Shown piece by piece: positions 54,567 through 64,000 of a stretch of 64,000 bases of DNA. Each line of letters begins with the position of its first letter. Position 1 is the stretch's first letter. The notes below the pieces were generated by a model. It saw only the letters and a program-made list of their open reading frames with translations, had not been told where the DNA came from and ran no database searches. Source of the DNA: Sarocladium kiliense (Eukaryota > Ascomycota > Sordariomycetes > Hypocreales > Sarocladiaceae); assembly GCA_030734395.1 (NCBI GenBank), contig JAUZTG010000039.1, positions 434,001 to 498,000 of the forward strand, read 5' to 3'. The position numbers were made by a program, and so were the translations under genes.

Positions 54567-55329
54567 GCAGTCATAAGGAATTGTGGATACGTGGAGCATC
54601 ACACGGGAAGCGACTCAAGGTTTCTGGCCCTGTTTAATGATAAGATGACTGTTTCGGCCTTGTATGGGTAGCATGGAGGACAAACGGTCCAAGCGAAGAG
54701 TTGCGGTGCTGAGAAGCCAATAGGCTCAGGCTGGGAAATGCAAAGATAGTTGATACCCATTAGTTGTAGCATTATAAGCACGAAGGGCCGAGATGCCCTC
54801 CATTCTACTTCACCTACGATTTCTGTGCTGTTCTGTGTGGTACTACTATCTTAGAAGCCCTCCGGCATGGGACCATAACTGCGATGTGCCATATCTTAAT
54901 GCCTATCTGCAGCACAATACTTGGTTATTCCGCGGCGAAGAGCGATATGGGAATTCTTAATGTCTTCCTGATGAGGACGCCGTTTCCCGAAGAATGTAAT
55001 TGATTGTGGTGTGCCAGGCGCCGCTGTTTGATGGGCTGTCCGGATCATGCCGAATCCTAGGTCGGAGGGCCCCGCGCCTGATAAGGGAGTGGGCGGTGGC
55101 GCGTGTGACAAACTGCAGACTTGATAAACGCCAAAGATGCTCAAGATAAGGATGATAAGTCACTCGCTAAGGCCGAATGATGGTCAGACATTACTGCTGC
55201 AGTCCAAGTATAAAGTCGCATGCGCAGCCCTGTCTAATTGCCATCATCAAATCTCGACTCATCAACTCTGAACTTCGACAAACAGCGAGCCAGATCAACC
55301 TCCAAAGACACACCCAGTCCACATCCGAA
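54567..55329. promoter_or_regulatory. xanA-like promoter with UaY-, AreA- and TATA-type sites
   Basis: 763 bp. Two CGG-N6-CCG sites lie at 55041-55052 and 55063-55074. GATAAG hexamers lie at 55080-55085, 55145-55150 and 55154-55159. TATAAAG lies at 55209-55215, about 120 bp before the ATG. These match the published UaY and AreA recognition patterns for purine-use genes. Confidence 0.6.
55041..55074 (+). promoter_or_regulatory. two candidate UaY sites
   Basis: CGG-ATCATG-CCGA starts at 55041 and TCGG-AGGGCC-CCG ends at 55074. The centres are 22 bp apart, about two helical turns. UaY of Aspergillus binds TCGG-N6-CCGA; each site here misses one outer base. Confidence 0.5.
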
Positions 55330-56614
55330 ATGGCCATCCAATCTATCGCTGTTCAGCCACTGGCCTTCCCTGACAACTCAGGAATCAAGTTTGGTGCTTC
55401 GGTCGCGAACGCAGACATTGAGAAGCTCACTGGTAAGTCTGAACAGTAGATGACATGAACGTGAGAACACTTCCACGTAAACAGGGAGAATACCCGTCAA
55501 ATCGGTAACCTCCTAAGGTAATTACTCCATCCCACAGCGCTTCAATGCGCTTCATGAGCCTCGCAGGCTGATTTCTCGTCCAGATGCCGACTTTGACACT
55601 ATCCGCGATGCGCTCTTCACCCATCAGGTCCTTGTCTTCAAGAACCAGAACCATGTCTCTCCTGCAGCTCAATACGAGCTAGTCCGCCGCTTCGACCCTA
55701 CTGCGACCTCATACGGGCATGGCAAGACCCTCGATGCAAAGCGCAGCGTCCTGCACCCAGATCTGAAGACCATCCCCCATCAGCCACAGGTCCAGGTCAT
55801 TGGCAACGGGCCCGTCGCTGAGTACGAAGGTCTGCGCGATATTCGTCTGAAGCACCCGCATCATCAGACTTTCCATGCCACGCGCATCCCACCAGAGGAT
55901 GATCTGGATTACACGCGCTTCTACCGCTGGCACATCGACGCTGCGTTGTATGGCCTTGCCCCACCGATCGTGACGGCTCTTCTCGCGGTCAAGGTCCCAG
56001 GCGGACGGCGCCAGACATGCCGATATGACGATGGCACTGGGGACGAGCTGGATGTACCTCTGGGTACCACTGCCTTCGTCAGCGGTGAGACCATGTACAA
56101 CATCCTTTCCGACGAGGATAAGGAGTTCGTACGATCAACCAAGATCGAATACGCGCCTCATCCGTACATTTGGATGTCCCAAGCGAAGTCTCGCTCCGAT
56201 GGTCTCGGCCTCGTATCTCAAGGACTAGAACTGCCTTTTGATCAACTCCCTCCGATCGAAGAAGACAAGATCCAGATCCTGCCCATGTGCTGGCGCAACC
56301 CCTCCACGGGTAACCTAGCCCTTCAAGTCCACCCCTCTGCCGTCCGAAAGCTTCACCTCGCGAATGGCACTGTCATTGAAGACCTGGCTGAGGTTCGTGA
56401 GATCGTGCATCGGCTCCAGCGACCTGGTATCGCTCCCAGCAGGGTGTACTCTCACGATTGGGAGGAAGGAGATCTTGTACTCTTCCACAACCGTGGAGTT
56501 CTTCATTCCGTTGTTGGTGCGTTTGCCGAAGATGAGGTGAGACTGTTCCGACAATGCAATGTTGCTGCGAGCCAGCTTCCTGAGGGTCCGATTTCGGCCT
56601 CTACAGCTGCGTGA
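55330..56614 (+). CDS. xanA: XanA-like alpha-ketoglutarate-dependent xanthine dioxygenase (TauD/TfdA family)
   Basis: 377 aa in two exons, 55330-55432 and 55584-56614 (151-bp intron). The Fe(II) site is visible: HID in FYRWHIDAALYG and the distal His in NRGVLHSVVG. A YGHGKTLDAKRS block and VIGNGPVAEYEGL resemble XanA, the fungal enzyme that hydroxylates xanthine to uric acid using 2-oxoglutarate and O2 without a molybdenum cofactor. The length is close to that of XanA. The promoter carries UaY- and AreA-type sites, which supports a purine role. Other TauD members, such as sulfonate dioxygenases, are less likely. Identification is from remembered family features, not a search. Confidence 0.82.
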
Positions 56615-57651
56615 GTATTCTTACTGTCTGTGTGTTTTAGCAAGCTTTTTCTCTTTAGAAGTATCTCAATCTCAATTCGTTCCTAAGACCCCATGTTCTA
56701 TGCTCTCCTACAGTGATGTCGAACGTGATGTGATTTGTTTAGTTTCCAAATGCGGCAGGTCAAGCTGGCGAGGTTACTTTCGGCGTTCCGTGAGATGCTA
56801 CGGAGCCGATGCCTTTTCCACATATTGAGGGGTTTGTATAATATATCGCCTCTTACCATGTGCGCTTCTGCTGTACAATAAACTTGCGCCTATCTGCTAG
56901 GCATGTAAAACGAATGGCAATGGCCCCAAAGTGCAATTCTTTCCAATTTCACTTTATTCCCTATAATGGACTTTCGCCATCCCTTAATGTCTTCATTAGA
57001 GACCATCCATCCGTGTGTCTTCCGAAGCCACAATGCCCTGTTCAGTGTTGGAGCACATCTGATCCCGGCTCATTGGTGCATACACGAACAATTTGGACCC
57101 CAAGTATTTATTTGCCAATGCTTCGGGGGAAACCCCGAATCGGTCTGCCAATCTTCAGAGGTTCACTTCGGGCCCGAGCACGTGCCCGTGTTGGGGTGTA
57201 CTGTATTATCCGCCGTTGCAACGTCAAACCGCCTGCATATACCCGAGTACCAAAATCCAGTGGTGTCTTCCATGTGTCCAATCAAGGGAATTAGCGCTTC
57301 ATACTGAAGTGCGTTCTTAATTTTCCAAGAATGCAGCTTCATTGAGTCTATCTCCCAAAGCTTGTTCGTCCTCATTCCATCTGCTTGCCAACATATAGTT
57401 TATTGGAACCACGAGGTATCCTAGGCACAGAGCCAAGCATGCGACCCCAGGCTCCCACGAGGTCGGCGGCCTGAGTTTCGATTTCTTTGTCGGCTGTCTA
57501 TCATCTCTCGGGTCCGAATCAGAGTTGAAGTGGTCGATGCATTGAGGTTGAAGCGAGTATAAGAAGCTTCAGGAATACTCAGAGGAAGAGCAAAGAATTA
57601 GAGATGTCAATTATAACTCAGTTTGGTACCTGATCATTAGTCCTGCTCACC
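56615..57651. other. intergenic, no gene seen
   Basis: 1.0 kb between the xanA-like gene and the serine protease gene. A 144-aa plus-strand frame (56860-57294) has no motif and overlaps other frames. Confidence 0.5.
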
Positions 57652-58639
57652 ATGGTCTTCACAACCCGACTTCTGGTCCCTGCCGCCTTATTGTTGCTCA
57701 GCCCTATAGCTAATGGAGCCAAGCTGATCCCTGAAGGCCCTGTTCCCGATAACTTCGTCCCTCCAGAGACTCAGGGCGAGACGCCCCCCATTCCGGAGAT
57801 CATCGAGCTCTCAGCAGAAGACATGGCAGCCTTCAGGTTCGCCGATCCCAACGTGAGCCTCGCGCCTCCTCATCCCGACTTCATGAACATTCCCGTCGAG
57901 GAACAAAACCTGTGGGAGAGGGTCATCGGAGCAGACGACCGTGTCTTACACACCGATACTTCGTATCCCTTTTCTGCCATCGGTCGAGTCCAGCGACAGG
58001 AAGGTAACACCTGCACCGGTACCCTCGTTGGCCCCCGTCACGTCGCCACAGCTCGTCACTGCTACCGCGACGGACAGTGGATCAGCTTCTCGCCTGGATA
58101 CTTCGACGACGCGCGCAACGGTGTAGCATACGCGACTCAAATCTTCCGGTCAAGCACCCTGTTGCCAGGCCCAGGCTGGACTGACTGTGACTTCCGTGAT
58201 GACTACATCATCTTGGTGCTTGGAACTGACAGGATGGGTGATCGCTTCGGGTACTTCGGTGCCCGGCTTGTTGAGAGCAACATGGTCAATGCTGCACCGT
58301 TCCGCCACATTGGATATCCTGGAGATAGAGACGGTGCCCAGAGACCGTACCGACATGATCGTATCAATCTCCACAGGTACACGGACTGCCAGACTGGGCC
58401 AATGGTGACGGACGCAGATATCGCCGGTGGTCACTCAGGTAAGTCTATCCTTGCGCTCGGTGTATTCTTGAAAATAATCGTTCTGACAATTGTTAGGCGG
58501 CCCAATCTGGCTTCACTGGTCGGATGGTGGCGTGTACACATTCGGCGTTTGCAGTGCTGGTACGGACCAGACTTCCCTCTTTTCGAGCGGCACCAACTTC
58601 TACAACGCGGTGATTGCAGCCAGAAGAGACTTCCCATAG
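57652..58639 (+). CDS. secreted trypsin-fold serine protease, V8/glutamyl-endopeptidase-like
   Basis: 309 aa in two exons, 57652-58438 and 58497-58639 (58-bp intron). A signal peptide (LLVPAALLLLSPIANGA) leads into a proline-rich propeptide of about 90 residues. The mature part begins near SYPFSAIGRVQ. The triad can be placed: His in VATARHCYRDG, Asp in FRDDYIILVLG and Ser in IAGGHSGGPIW, where the intron falls inside the Ser motif. It ends NAVIAARRDFP. The compact S1 fold with GTLVGPRHVATARHC resembles V8-type enzymes better than chymotrypsin. Reading on into the intron gives a false longer C-terminus. Confidence 0.87.
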
Positions 58640-58666
58640 TCTGCAATCAATAAGAAGTACAAGGCC

Positions 58667-60526
58667 TTACTTTTCGCTGTTGTTCTTCAGGTCAAATAGT
58701 GCCTTGTGCGGCCCAGACTGCACCTCACGCGAAAGCCTCTGCCTTCTTGTTTCCGGTTCCCTGTGAAATGGTTTCCAGTACTCGAACGGGGGAATATCTA
58801 GCATATGCGTGTTTGGAACCGTGGGATATGATGCGCGAATTTCCTCGGGCTTTCTGAATTCTAAATCCTCTCTCAGATTCTCCTGAATGTGAATCTTAAC
58901 GCCCTTCCTCCTGTCGATCAGCAGAGACTCGCTTGAAGCGACGATATCGTGTGACAAGGTCTGAATCCTCGATAAACACGAGTTGTCGAAAGGCACATTG
59001 CCATTCCCCCAGTCTTCGATAAGGCGTGAGATACATGGCCAGTGATGCGAGTATTGAAAGTCTTCTGCTCGAGTAGGGAAGGATTGTCCACGCATGTTAG
59101 TAAGGTTGAGTCTCCACGTTCCGAGTAGCGGTTCAGCACTGAAACCTAGAATGAAAGCTTCTTTTGGATGAGCCTTGGGACACAAGGCCAGCACTGCCAG
59201 TGCTTCTCCGTTTCCTCCGCCTAACCCGGCTTCCTGAGAGAGCCGCATGGCTCGGCGGAGCTCGAGGGTACACTGTCGGAGAGGATGACTCGGGACAGAG
59301 AGTAGATCTCCAATACCCTGGGTTTTATTCCAGCATACCCCAGGCCAAGCTTCGAGCAAAGTGAAAGCATCACTCGGCCAGAGCACCTCACATCTTTGAA
59401 GCTCCGCTGAACAAGGAGCCGGCGGCGGTCGTTTGAGAAAGAAGAGTGCTGTGACATCCGCCTCTGGATCATCAGCAACCAAGTAAGACGTTGCAGTTCG
59501 ACAGCATTCCGGTCGTCTAGTAACTTGGATCATGATCCGAATGGATTCTGGGTAGTGCTCATGAGAACAATCCAATACAACACACTCGACGCCCGCCACT
59601 AACGAGGGCACACACGGCGCATTAATTAGAATACCACCATTTCTCACAGCCTCTGGATTTTTTCTTGTCTTCAATGGCACGATCATTGCGCCGTTGTGAA
59701 ACCGGGCAGGATGAGTCGCCAACATACCCGCACCGTCTGACTCGGTAGAGGCGTCCCAGGCAAAGATTGACTCATCCGTAGAGTCTTTTAGAATCTCTTC
59801 CTGCAGTCGAAGGAACGCCTTCTCACCTCCCTCGCCATATAGGAGTGGCATATTGATATCAAACAAGCCCATGAGGCAGTAGGCAACATCCTCGGATCGG
59901 GTTGTTTCCCTTTTCGCAGCCCATGACATCTTCTCTGAAGTCGAGGCGTGCTCAATCTCCGATTGGTCATCGAGGAACTTGGAGTGTATTCCTGTTATCG
60001 CGGAGATAAGTGGCGAGTTCATCACACGGCTGCCAAGTCGTGTCCAGTACGAATTGTAGAAAACAACGTAGTGAGGCGCGAGCAGCTCCTGTAGCGTCCA
60101 ACCGCGAGTGAACCACCTGGACGACCGCACTTGGGGCAAATCCATATCGAACTGATCAACATCTGAAAGGTAAACGATGCAGGCGGCGGCCCGTTGATAC
60201 CATCGATACATAGAATTGATCGCTTCAGACAATTCAGCGCTGCTCTCCTTGTTGATGCAGCACGTGTCAACCCAGACATATCTGATCGTCCGATAAAACC
60301 CATCATCCGACGCCAACCAATCCTTAGACTTGAGCAGCATCTGGCAGAAGCCATTGATCTTCCTCCAGCCCTTGCGATGCATCAGCGCCTTCCGAGGCAG
60401 ATTGCGAACATCCTGGAAAGTAAGCTCATCATCGCCCCAGGTGTGGGAGAGAATGAAATATTGGGGGATGTTGTAATCGCCGACGAATTCCTCCAGGCGA
60501 AGCTCGCGGATGTTGATGAGGAACAT
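58667..60526 (-). CDS. HET-domain protein
   Basis: 619 aa, single exon, ATG at 60524-60526, TGA/TAA end at 58667. The HET domain occupies about residues 22-160, with its three conserved blocks: YFILSHTWGDDELTF (23-37), RYVWVDTCCINKES (82-95) and RGWTLQELLAPHYVVFY (141-157). SEDVAYCLMGLFDINMPLLY follows, as in most members. The C-terminal 350 residues have no recognised domain. HET proteins trigger vegetative incompatibility or programmed death in filamentous fungi, usually paired with a sensor. It ends 28 bp from the convergent V8-like protease gene. No NACHT or WD partner is adjacent. Confidence 0.92.
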   Translation of the reverse strand: MFLINIRELRLEEFVGDYNIPQYFILSHTWGDDELTFQDVRNLPRKALMHRKGWRKINGFCQMLLKSKDWLASDDGFYRTIRYVWVDTCCINKESSAELSEAINSMYRWYQRAAACIVYLSDVDQFDMDLPQVRSSRWFTRGWTLQELLAPHYVVFYNSYWTRLGSRVMNSPLISAITGIHSKFLDDQSEIEHASTSEKMSWAAKRETTRSEDVAYCLMGLFDINMPLLYGEGGEKAFLRLQEEILKDSTDESIFAWDASTESDGAGMLATHPARFHNGAMIVPLKTRKNPEAVRNGGILINAPCVPSLVAGVECVVLDCSHEHYPESIRIMIQVTRRPECCRTATSYLVADDPEADVTALFFLKRPPPAPCSAELQRCEVLWPSDAFTLLEAWPGVCWNKTQGIGDLLSVPSHPLRQCTLELRRAMRLSQEAGLGGGNGEALAVLALCPKAHPKEAFILGFSAEPLLGTWRLNLTNMRGQSFPTRAEDFQYSHHWPCISRLIEDWGNGNVPFDNSCLSRIQTLSHDIVASSESLLIDRRKGVKIHIQENLREDLEFRKPEEIRASYPTVPNTHMLDIPPFEYWKPFHREPETRRQRLSREVQSGPHKALFDLKNNSEK

Positions 60527-60768
60527 TGCGATGCATTTGGGGTTTGCGGAGAGTGCGGGAGTAGGAAAACTGAGGCTGAGTTGCGAGGGGTTGTGAGATG
60601 AGGCGCTTCATGCAGCTTATGTATGGTAATGAGGATGCTGAGGCAAGCTACAGGCCCTCTAGGCAGCAGTCAGCCGCTTAAATTTGTGACTCTTCTGCCA
60701 TTTGGAAATCGCCAATGAAATGCGCTGCCTGTTTGTGCTTCAACTACAACCAATAGATCCTCGAACAG

Positions 60769-61035
60769 TCAGACGCCTTGCTTCCAGTTTACCTTTCGTT
60801 TGGCCCTGGCCGAAAGCATTCCTCGCATATGTCCACATGCATCTTTACCAGTGACCTTTTCTCTAAATTGACAATATCGCGGGAAAGGAATGTTTCGATC
60901 TATCGCGTATGCGCATAGTGCATCGCTCTTGTTTGGATGAGGTCTGGCGGCGTATCGACCATGCTCCTTGTTGGTTCTTACTAGTGGACTGTCACAGATG
61001 GCGCAAGCCGGAACAAGCCAATACTCTCGGCACAT
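60769..61035 (-). CDS. small Cys-rich protein, copy A
   Basis: 88 aa, single exon, ATG at 61033-61035 and TGA at 60769-60771. It starts MCREYWLVPACAICDSPL, very like the second small gene 400 bp upstream (MCHPQWIVPECKRCGTQF). Further Cys lie in DALCAYAID, PRYCQFRE and KDACGHMRG, and the tail is basic (SARAKRKVNWK). There is no signal peptide. CxxC spacing suggests a zinc ribbon. Function is unknown. The longer frame upstream has no ATG. Confidence 0.6.
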   Translation of the reverse strand: MCREYWLVPACAICDSPLVRTNKEHGRYAARPHPNKSDALCAYAIDRNIPFPRYCQFREKVTGKDACGHMRGMLSARAKRKVNWKQGV

Positions 61036-61432
61036 AGTTGCTGAAAAGTCGCAAGAGTCGAGTTGAGCTGTTGCCGAACTATAAGTCACCAGAGTCTGTG
61101 GGAGGAAAACCTATTGCTCAAAGTGCCGGCAGCAGATTTATATCATGTCTTCACCACTTGCGTGACGATGCGGTGTGTGAGGCCTCCTCTGAATCGCGTC
61201 TGCCAATTGAGCATCTCCCGTGACAAAGGTCCAGAGCTGTGCCCGGCGGAAAAGATTGTACGTCAGGATACATGCACGGTATACTTGAATCAAGCTCTCA
61301 TGACTGTAGGCAGGGCTATTCTGCGAAAATAGTTTCATTTCGCTTTGCAGAGTCGCAATGCAGAAGGAGGAGGTATAAATGCGCCTGTACAGCCCAACCC
61401 AAGGCAAGAAACCCAATCTTACCGGCCGAGAC
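61036..61432. other. intergenic between the two small Cys-rich genes
   Basis: 397 bp, the promoter of copy A. It also reads open in part on both strands, but without conserved motif. Confidence 0.45.
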
Positions 61433-61651
61433 TTATAATCTCCCTTTGCTTTTCTCTTTGCTCTTCTTGCACTTGTTGCATCTGTCCAGCACCTTTTCCT
61501 GCTCAATGGGGTCCGAGTTCAGTGGGCACTGCTTAGGATCAATGTCCTTGCCGAAAGCGCTCCAACATCTTGTGCGCTCCTCCTCGACAATAGGCTGAAA
61601 CTGGGTGCCACATCTTTTGCATTCCGGCACAATCCACTGGGGATGACACAT
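61433..61651 (-). CDS. small Cys-rich protein, copy B
   Basis: 72 aa, single exon, ATG at 61649-61651. It starts MCHPQWIVPECKRCGTQF and has later Cys in TRCWSAFGKD, PKQCPLNSD and LDRCNKCKKS, giving two CxxC pairs and two single Cys. The tail is very basic (KKSKEKSKGRL). It shares the MC-x3-W-[LI]-V-P-x-C-x2-C start with copy A in the same orientation, so the two probably arose by tandem duplication and diverged. Function is unknown; nucleic acid or zinc binding is a guess. Confidence 0.6.
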   Translation of the reverse strand: MCHPQWIVPECKRCGTQFQPIVEEERTRCWSAFGKDIDPKQCPLNSDPIEQEKVLDRCNKCKKSKEKSKGRL

Positions 61652-62046
61652 CTTTATCTAAGAGCACGGAGTTCTCTTTGAACGTGCAGTCAAATACTAT
61701 GTCTCAGAATCCCTTCAAAGTGTCGAGGCTTGGTAGTTTGTAGTGGGAGCATAGAGCTAGTAGAACAATGTGATATATAGCGGCTTAGCATACTAGGTGT
61801 AGACTGGGCCAAGACTTCATGGCAGGATCAATCATGGTCAGTGATTCGGTGCATCGCTAAGTTGTGGTGACACATGTCATCATTGATTCGAGCAACGACA
61901 TCGCGTTGCGGTGGAAAGGTTCCCCCAACGAGGCTAAATTGCCAGACACTCATCGTTGGCTGCTATTGGTGTTGGCAGTTTATTGTCTCATTCTTTTTGG
62001 CATGACATATTCCTCAGATTCGCGCTATTCATCCCTGTTCAACAGT
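61652..62046. other. intergenic, no gene seen
   Basis: 395 bp: promoter of small Cys-rich copy B and 3' flank of the phospholipase gene. No motif was recognised. Confidence 0.5.
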
Positions 62047-63726
62047 TCAATTGAAGCAGTACTCTTCAAAGCAGGCAGCACATCCGGCTGGCAACTGTTC
62101 ACCGTTCTTCTTCGTAATACCGCACGCTAGACACAAGGGCCAGTTCTCCTTGCCTCCATAGTTTCCAACCTCCACACCATTGCTTATCATGCCCACCGTT
62201 TCGTTGCGGTAGTACTGGATCTTGGACGTCGGCTGGCCACTTGTGAATGTGTAGTTGAAGTTGGGGATCCAAATGATGGTAGCCGCCTCCTCACTGTGAC
62301 AGCCGAAGAACGTGGGTTTCTGGTTCAACCTCTCGGCCACGAATGTCGCGGATGGCGGGATTGGTGGCATACGTGTCAAACCCGCTGCCGTGGCTGCCTT
62401 GTAGGTGTTCACGATTTCGCTGCCGTCAGGATAATTTTCTTGTGTGTCGGCCGAGTTCTCGTTCACGATAATAACATCAACGTCTGGCCGGTTGAGAAAC
62501 GGCCAAATTGGGTTGCCCTGGTAGCCGACGCCGACGCCACCATCTACAAGCTCTAGAGTTGGGAGAGCCGAGACCTCTGGGGAGTCGGCACGGCCCTGGA
62601 AAGGATTCGGGAATAGGCCAAAGGTCTCACGCACGGATACCTCAGAGTCCCCAGACCCGGACTGGGCCACAAAGGCGGCAAAGTTTTGTACCAGTGAGGC
62701 ATCGGCGGAGTCGTTGGCGGCGACAGGGGTGCATGCTGCTGCAAATACGTTGGAAGATGTTCCAAGAACGTAGCTGAGCTGGTCATAGTTGGTGATGCAG
62801 CTCCCAGTTGGATGCCCGTTAGAGAAGGGCGTCCCAACATACTTGGAGACAGCAAAGGCTGCAACCCCGGAATCCCATGAGCCAAACTCATACGGGTGAA
62901 ACTCATACTGTGTGGCATTGGCCTCCGGAATGCACGACCCAGTCTCAACACCGAGAGCCGTTATGATCGGGTATGGTGCCTTATGGGCTTTGAAGCTGGA
63001 GGTGTGAGCAATGCTGGACATAGTCTCGTGTACTCCGCCGTCGGTGCCGTAAAGAAGGCCATATGCGAGAAGCCTGCCCCAAGGATCAATAATCGTTGGT
63101 TCGAATCCAGCAGCTCGCTTGGCTTTAACATTCGCTTCAACAGTAGAATAAATGGGGTCCTTCTGAGGCGAGACAAGGATACTAGGAACGAGAAGACTGC
63201 TCTCAAGCGCTTCTTCCCATAGCCTGGCTTGTAGCGAGCTGATGGTCGGATAATCGTTGCCCGCGAGAGACGATAGGAGCCAGGAACCACCAGAGAGACC
63301 TGCTTCATAGGTCAGGGCTTGATAGAGTCCACTGACGCCCATCTTGACTTTCTCACGCCCATCGAATGCCTTGACAACACCAGCACCGCTAAGCATAGCC
63401 CTGTATCCGCCACCACTAGATGTAAGCGCGACGACAGGCGCCTTCGCGCCTCCTCCTTTGTTGTGCGTGTGCCATTCTTTAGTCAATGCATCGAAATCCT
63501 TGTCGACGGATCTAAGCCACGTCTTCAGTGCCGCGGAAGCCTTCTCATGTCGCTTAGTGATGTAACGGGACTCTGCAGCAGAGATGCCTGTAGCGCCCCG
63601 AACAAGTGGTGTTGACGGGCATGTTGTGTGCTTTGGTGCGTAGGCAGAACCGGCCGTCGGGATACATGAAGCTACGGCGACAGTTGCCCCCGATAGGCAG
63701 GCAAAGACGATGTTCAAGGACACCAT
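62047..63726 (-). CDS. secreted phospholipase B (lysophospholipase)
   Basis: 559 aa, single exon, ATG at 63724-63726. A signal peptide (NIVFACLSGATVAVASC) precedes the catalytic domain. The family's three key motifs are present: SGGGYRAMLSGAG near 103 (oxyanion Arg), GLSGGSWLLSSL near 143 (nucleophile Ser) and ELVDGGVGVGYQGNPIWP near 395 (catalytic Asp). Many N-glycosylation sites and about ten Cys fit an extracellular or GPI-type PLB, but no GPI attachment tail is visible. The enzyme removes acyl chains from phospholipids and lysophospholipids. The length is slightly under the usual 600-630 aa. Confidence 0.92.
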   Translation of the reverse strand: MVSLNIVFACLSGATVAVASCIPTAGSAYAPKHTTCPSTPLVRGATGISAAESRYITKRHEKASAALKTWLRSVDKDFDALTKEWHTHNKGGGAKAPVVALTSSGGGYRAMLSGAGVVKAFDGREKVKMGVSGLYQALTYEAGLSGGSWLLSSLAGNDYPTISSLQARLWEEALESSLLVPSILVSPQKDPIYSTVEANVKAKRAAGFEPTIIDPWGRLLAYGLLYGTDGGVHETMSSIAHTSSFKAHKAPYPIITALGVETGSCIPEANATQYEFHPYEFGSWDSGVAAFAVSKYVGTPFSNGHPTGSCITNYDQLSYVLGTSSNVFAAACTPVAANDSADASLVQNFAAFVAQSGSGDSEVSVRETFGLFPNPFQGRADSPEVSALPTLELVDGGVGVGYQGNPIWPFLNRPDVDVIIVNENSADTQENYPDGSEIVNTYKAATAAGLTRMPPIPPSATFVAERLNQKPTFFGCHSEEAATIIWIPNFNYTFTSGQPTSKIQYYRNETVGMISNGVEVGNYGGKENWPLCLACGITKKNGEQLPAGCAACFEEYCFN

Positions 63727-64000
63727 GATTGCTCTACAACAAGCACGAGACCGAGGCCACAATCCGAAAGTTGCTAGGAGCTTGAGTTCACCGCATAGGA
63801 GTCACGAAGGGCTAGTAGTGTTATATCAGCTCCATAGTCCTGAGAAGCATGATGACGCGACGAACTACGATATCCCGGCCTTTCCTCAACAAGGCAAGTT
63901 GTTCCAAGAACCGGAGCGGCGGACTATCCTTGCAACATGGGAAAAGCACTAGGAACAAGTGGAGGTAATTGTAGATTCATACATAGGAACCTTCTGTTCC
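63727..64000. other. phospholipase promoter and window edge
   Basis: 274 bp upstream of the phospholipase start. A plus-strand frame of 80 codons here has no support. Confidence 0.5.

Noticed and set aside
58439..58653. Unspliced C-terminus of the V8-like protease
   Set aside because: Splicing 58439-58496 restores the catalytic GGHSGGPIW motif, which read-through destroys.
63105..63118. GGTTCGAATCC string resembling a tRNA B-box
   Set aside because: It lies inside the phospholipase coding sequence and no A-box or cloverleaf partner was found.

Overview
The window is nuclear DNA of a filamentous ascomycete (Pezizomycotina). The evidence is short spliceosomal introns (42-151 bp, mostly 47-70 bp, GT...AG), three Zn2Cys6 transcription factors, a NACHT-ankyrin protein, a HET-domain protein, an RTA1-like protein, a XanA-like dioxygenase and an NRPS-like reductase. 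The class is not certain; Dothideomycetes would fit. I see no rRNA, tRNA, CRISPR or intact transposon. Gene models were built by hand, joining exons at GT/AG sites that keep the frame and family motifs intact.

Layout: 1-207, last exons of an unrecognised gene. 523-3311 (-), NACHT-ankyrin STAND protein. 4801-5823 (+), HSL-type esterase. 5955-7207 (-), polytopic membrane protein. 7606-9372 (-), M20 peptidase ending in KDEL. 10078-11745 (-), secreted M14 carboxypeptidase. 12943-13769 (+), alpha/beta hydrolase. 13941-14676 (-), conserved unknown. 15001-20227 onward is a probable sugar-use locus: sugar porter (-), a regulator with two tandem Zn2Cys6 domains (+), and a GH3 beta-glucosidase without signal peptide ending at 23002 (+). 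23660-24574 (+), class II aldolase/adducin. 24851-27149 (-), Zn2Cys6 regulator. 28562-30813 (+), secreted GMC oxidoreductase. 31011-32538 (-), secreted subtilase.

34617-46169 looks like a compact metabolic cluster: Dal5-like MFS transporter (-), Baeyer-Villiger-type monooxygenase (+), adenylation-thiolation-reductase enzyme (+), Zn2Cys6 regulator (-), RTA1-like membrane protein (+). The regulator/RTA1 divergent promoter carries a 12-bp-periodic AACGAG array. 46566-48170 (-) encodes a secreted protein of more than 20 tandem 18-residue cysteine/tryptophan repeats. A 3.8-kb stretch without a convincing gene follows. Then come RpiB-type isomerase (51978-52498), M50-like membrane peptidase (53710-54566), XanA-like dioxygenase (55330-56614) with UaY- and AreA-type promoter sites, V8-like serine protease (57652-58639), HET protein (58667-60526, -), two small related Cys-rich proteins (60769-61035 and 61433-61651, -) and phospholipase B (62047-63726, -).

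The strongest leads are: a 17-nt element shared (16/17) by the transporter/regulator promoter and the GH3 promoter; the double Zn2Cys6 regulator beside it; the ER-retention-tagged M20 peptidase; the Cys-rich repeat protein; and the monooxygenase/reductase cluster with its repeat-rich promoter.
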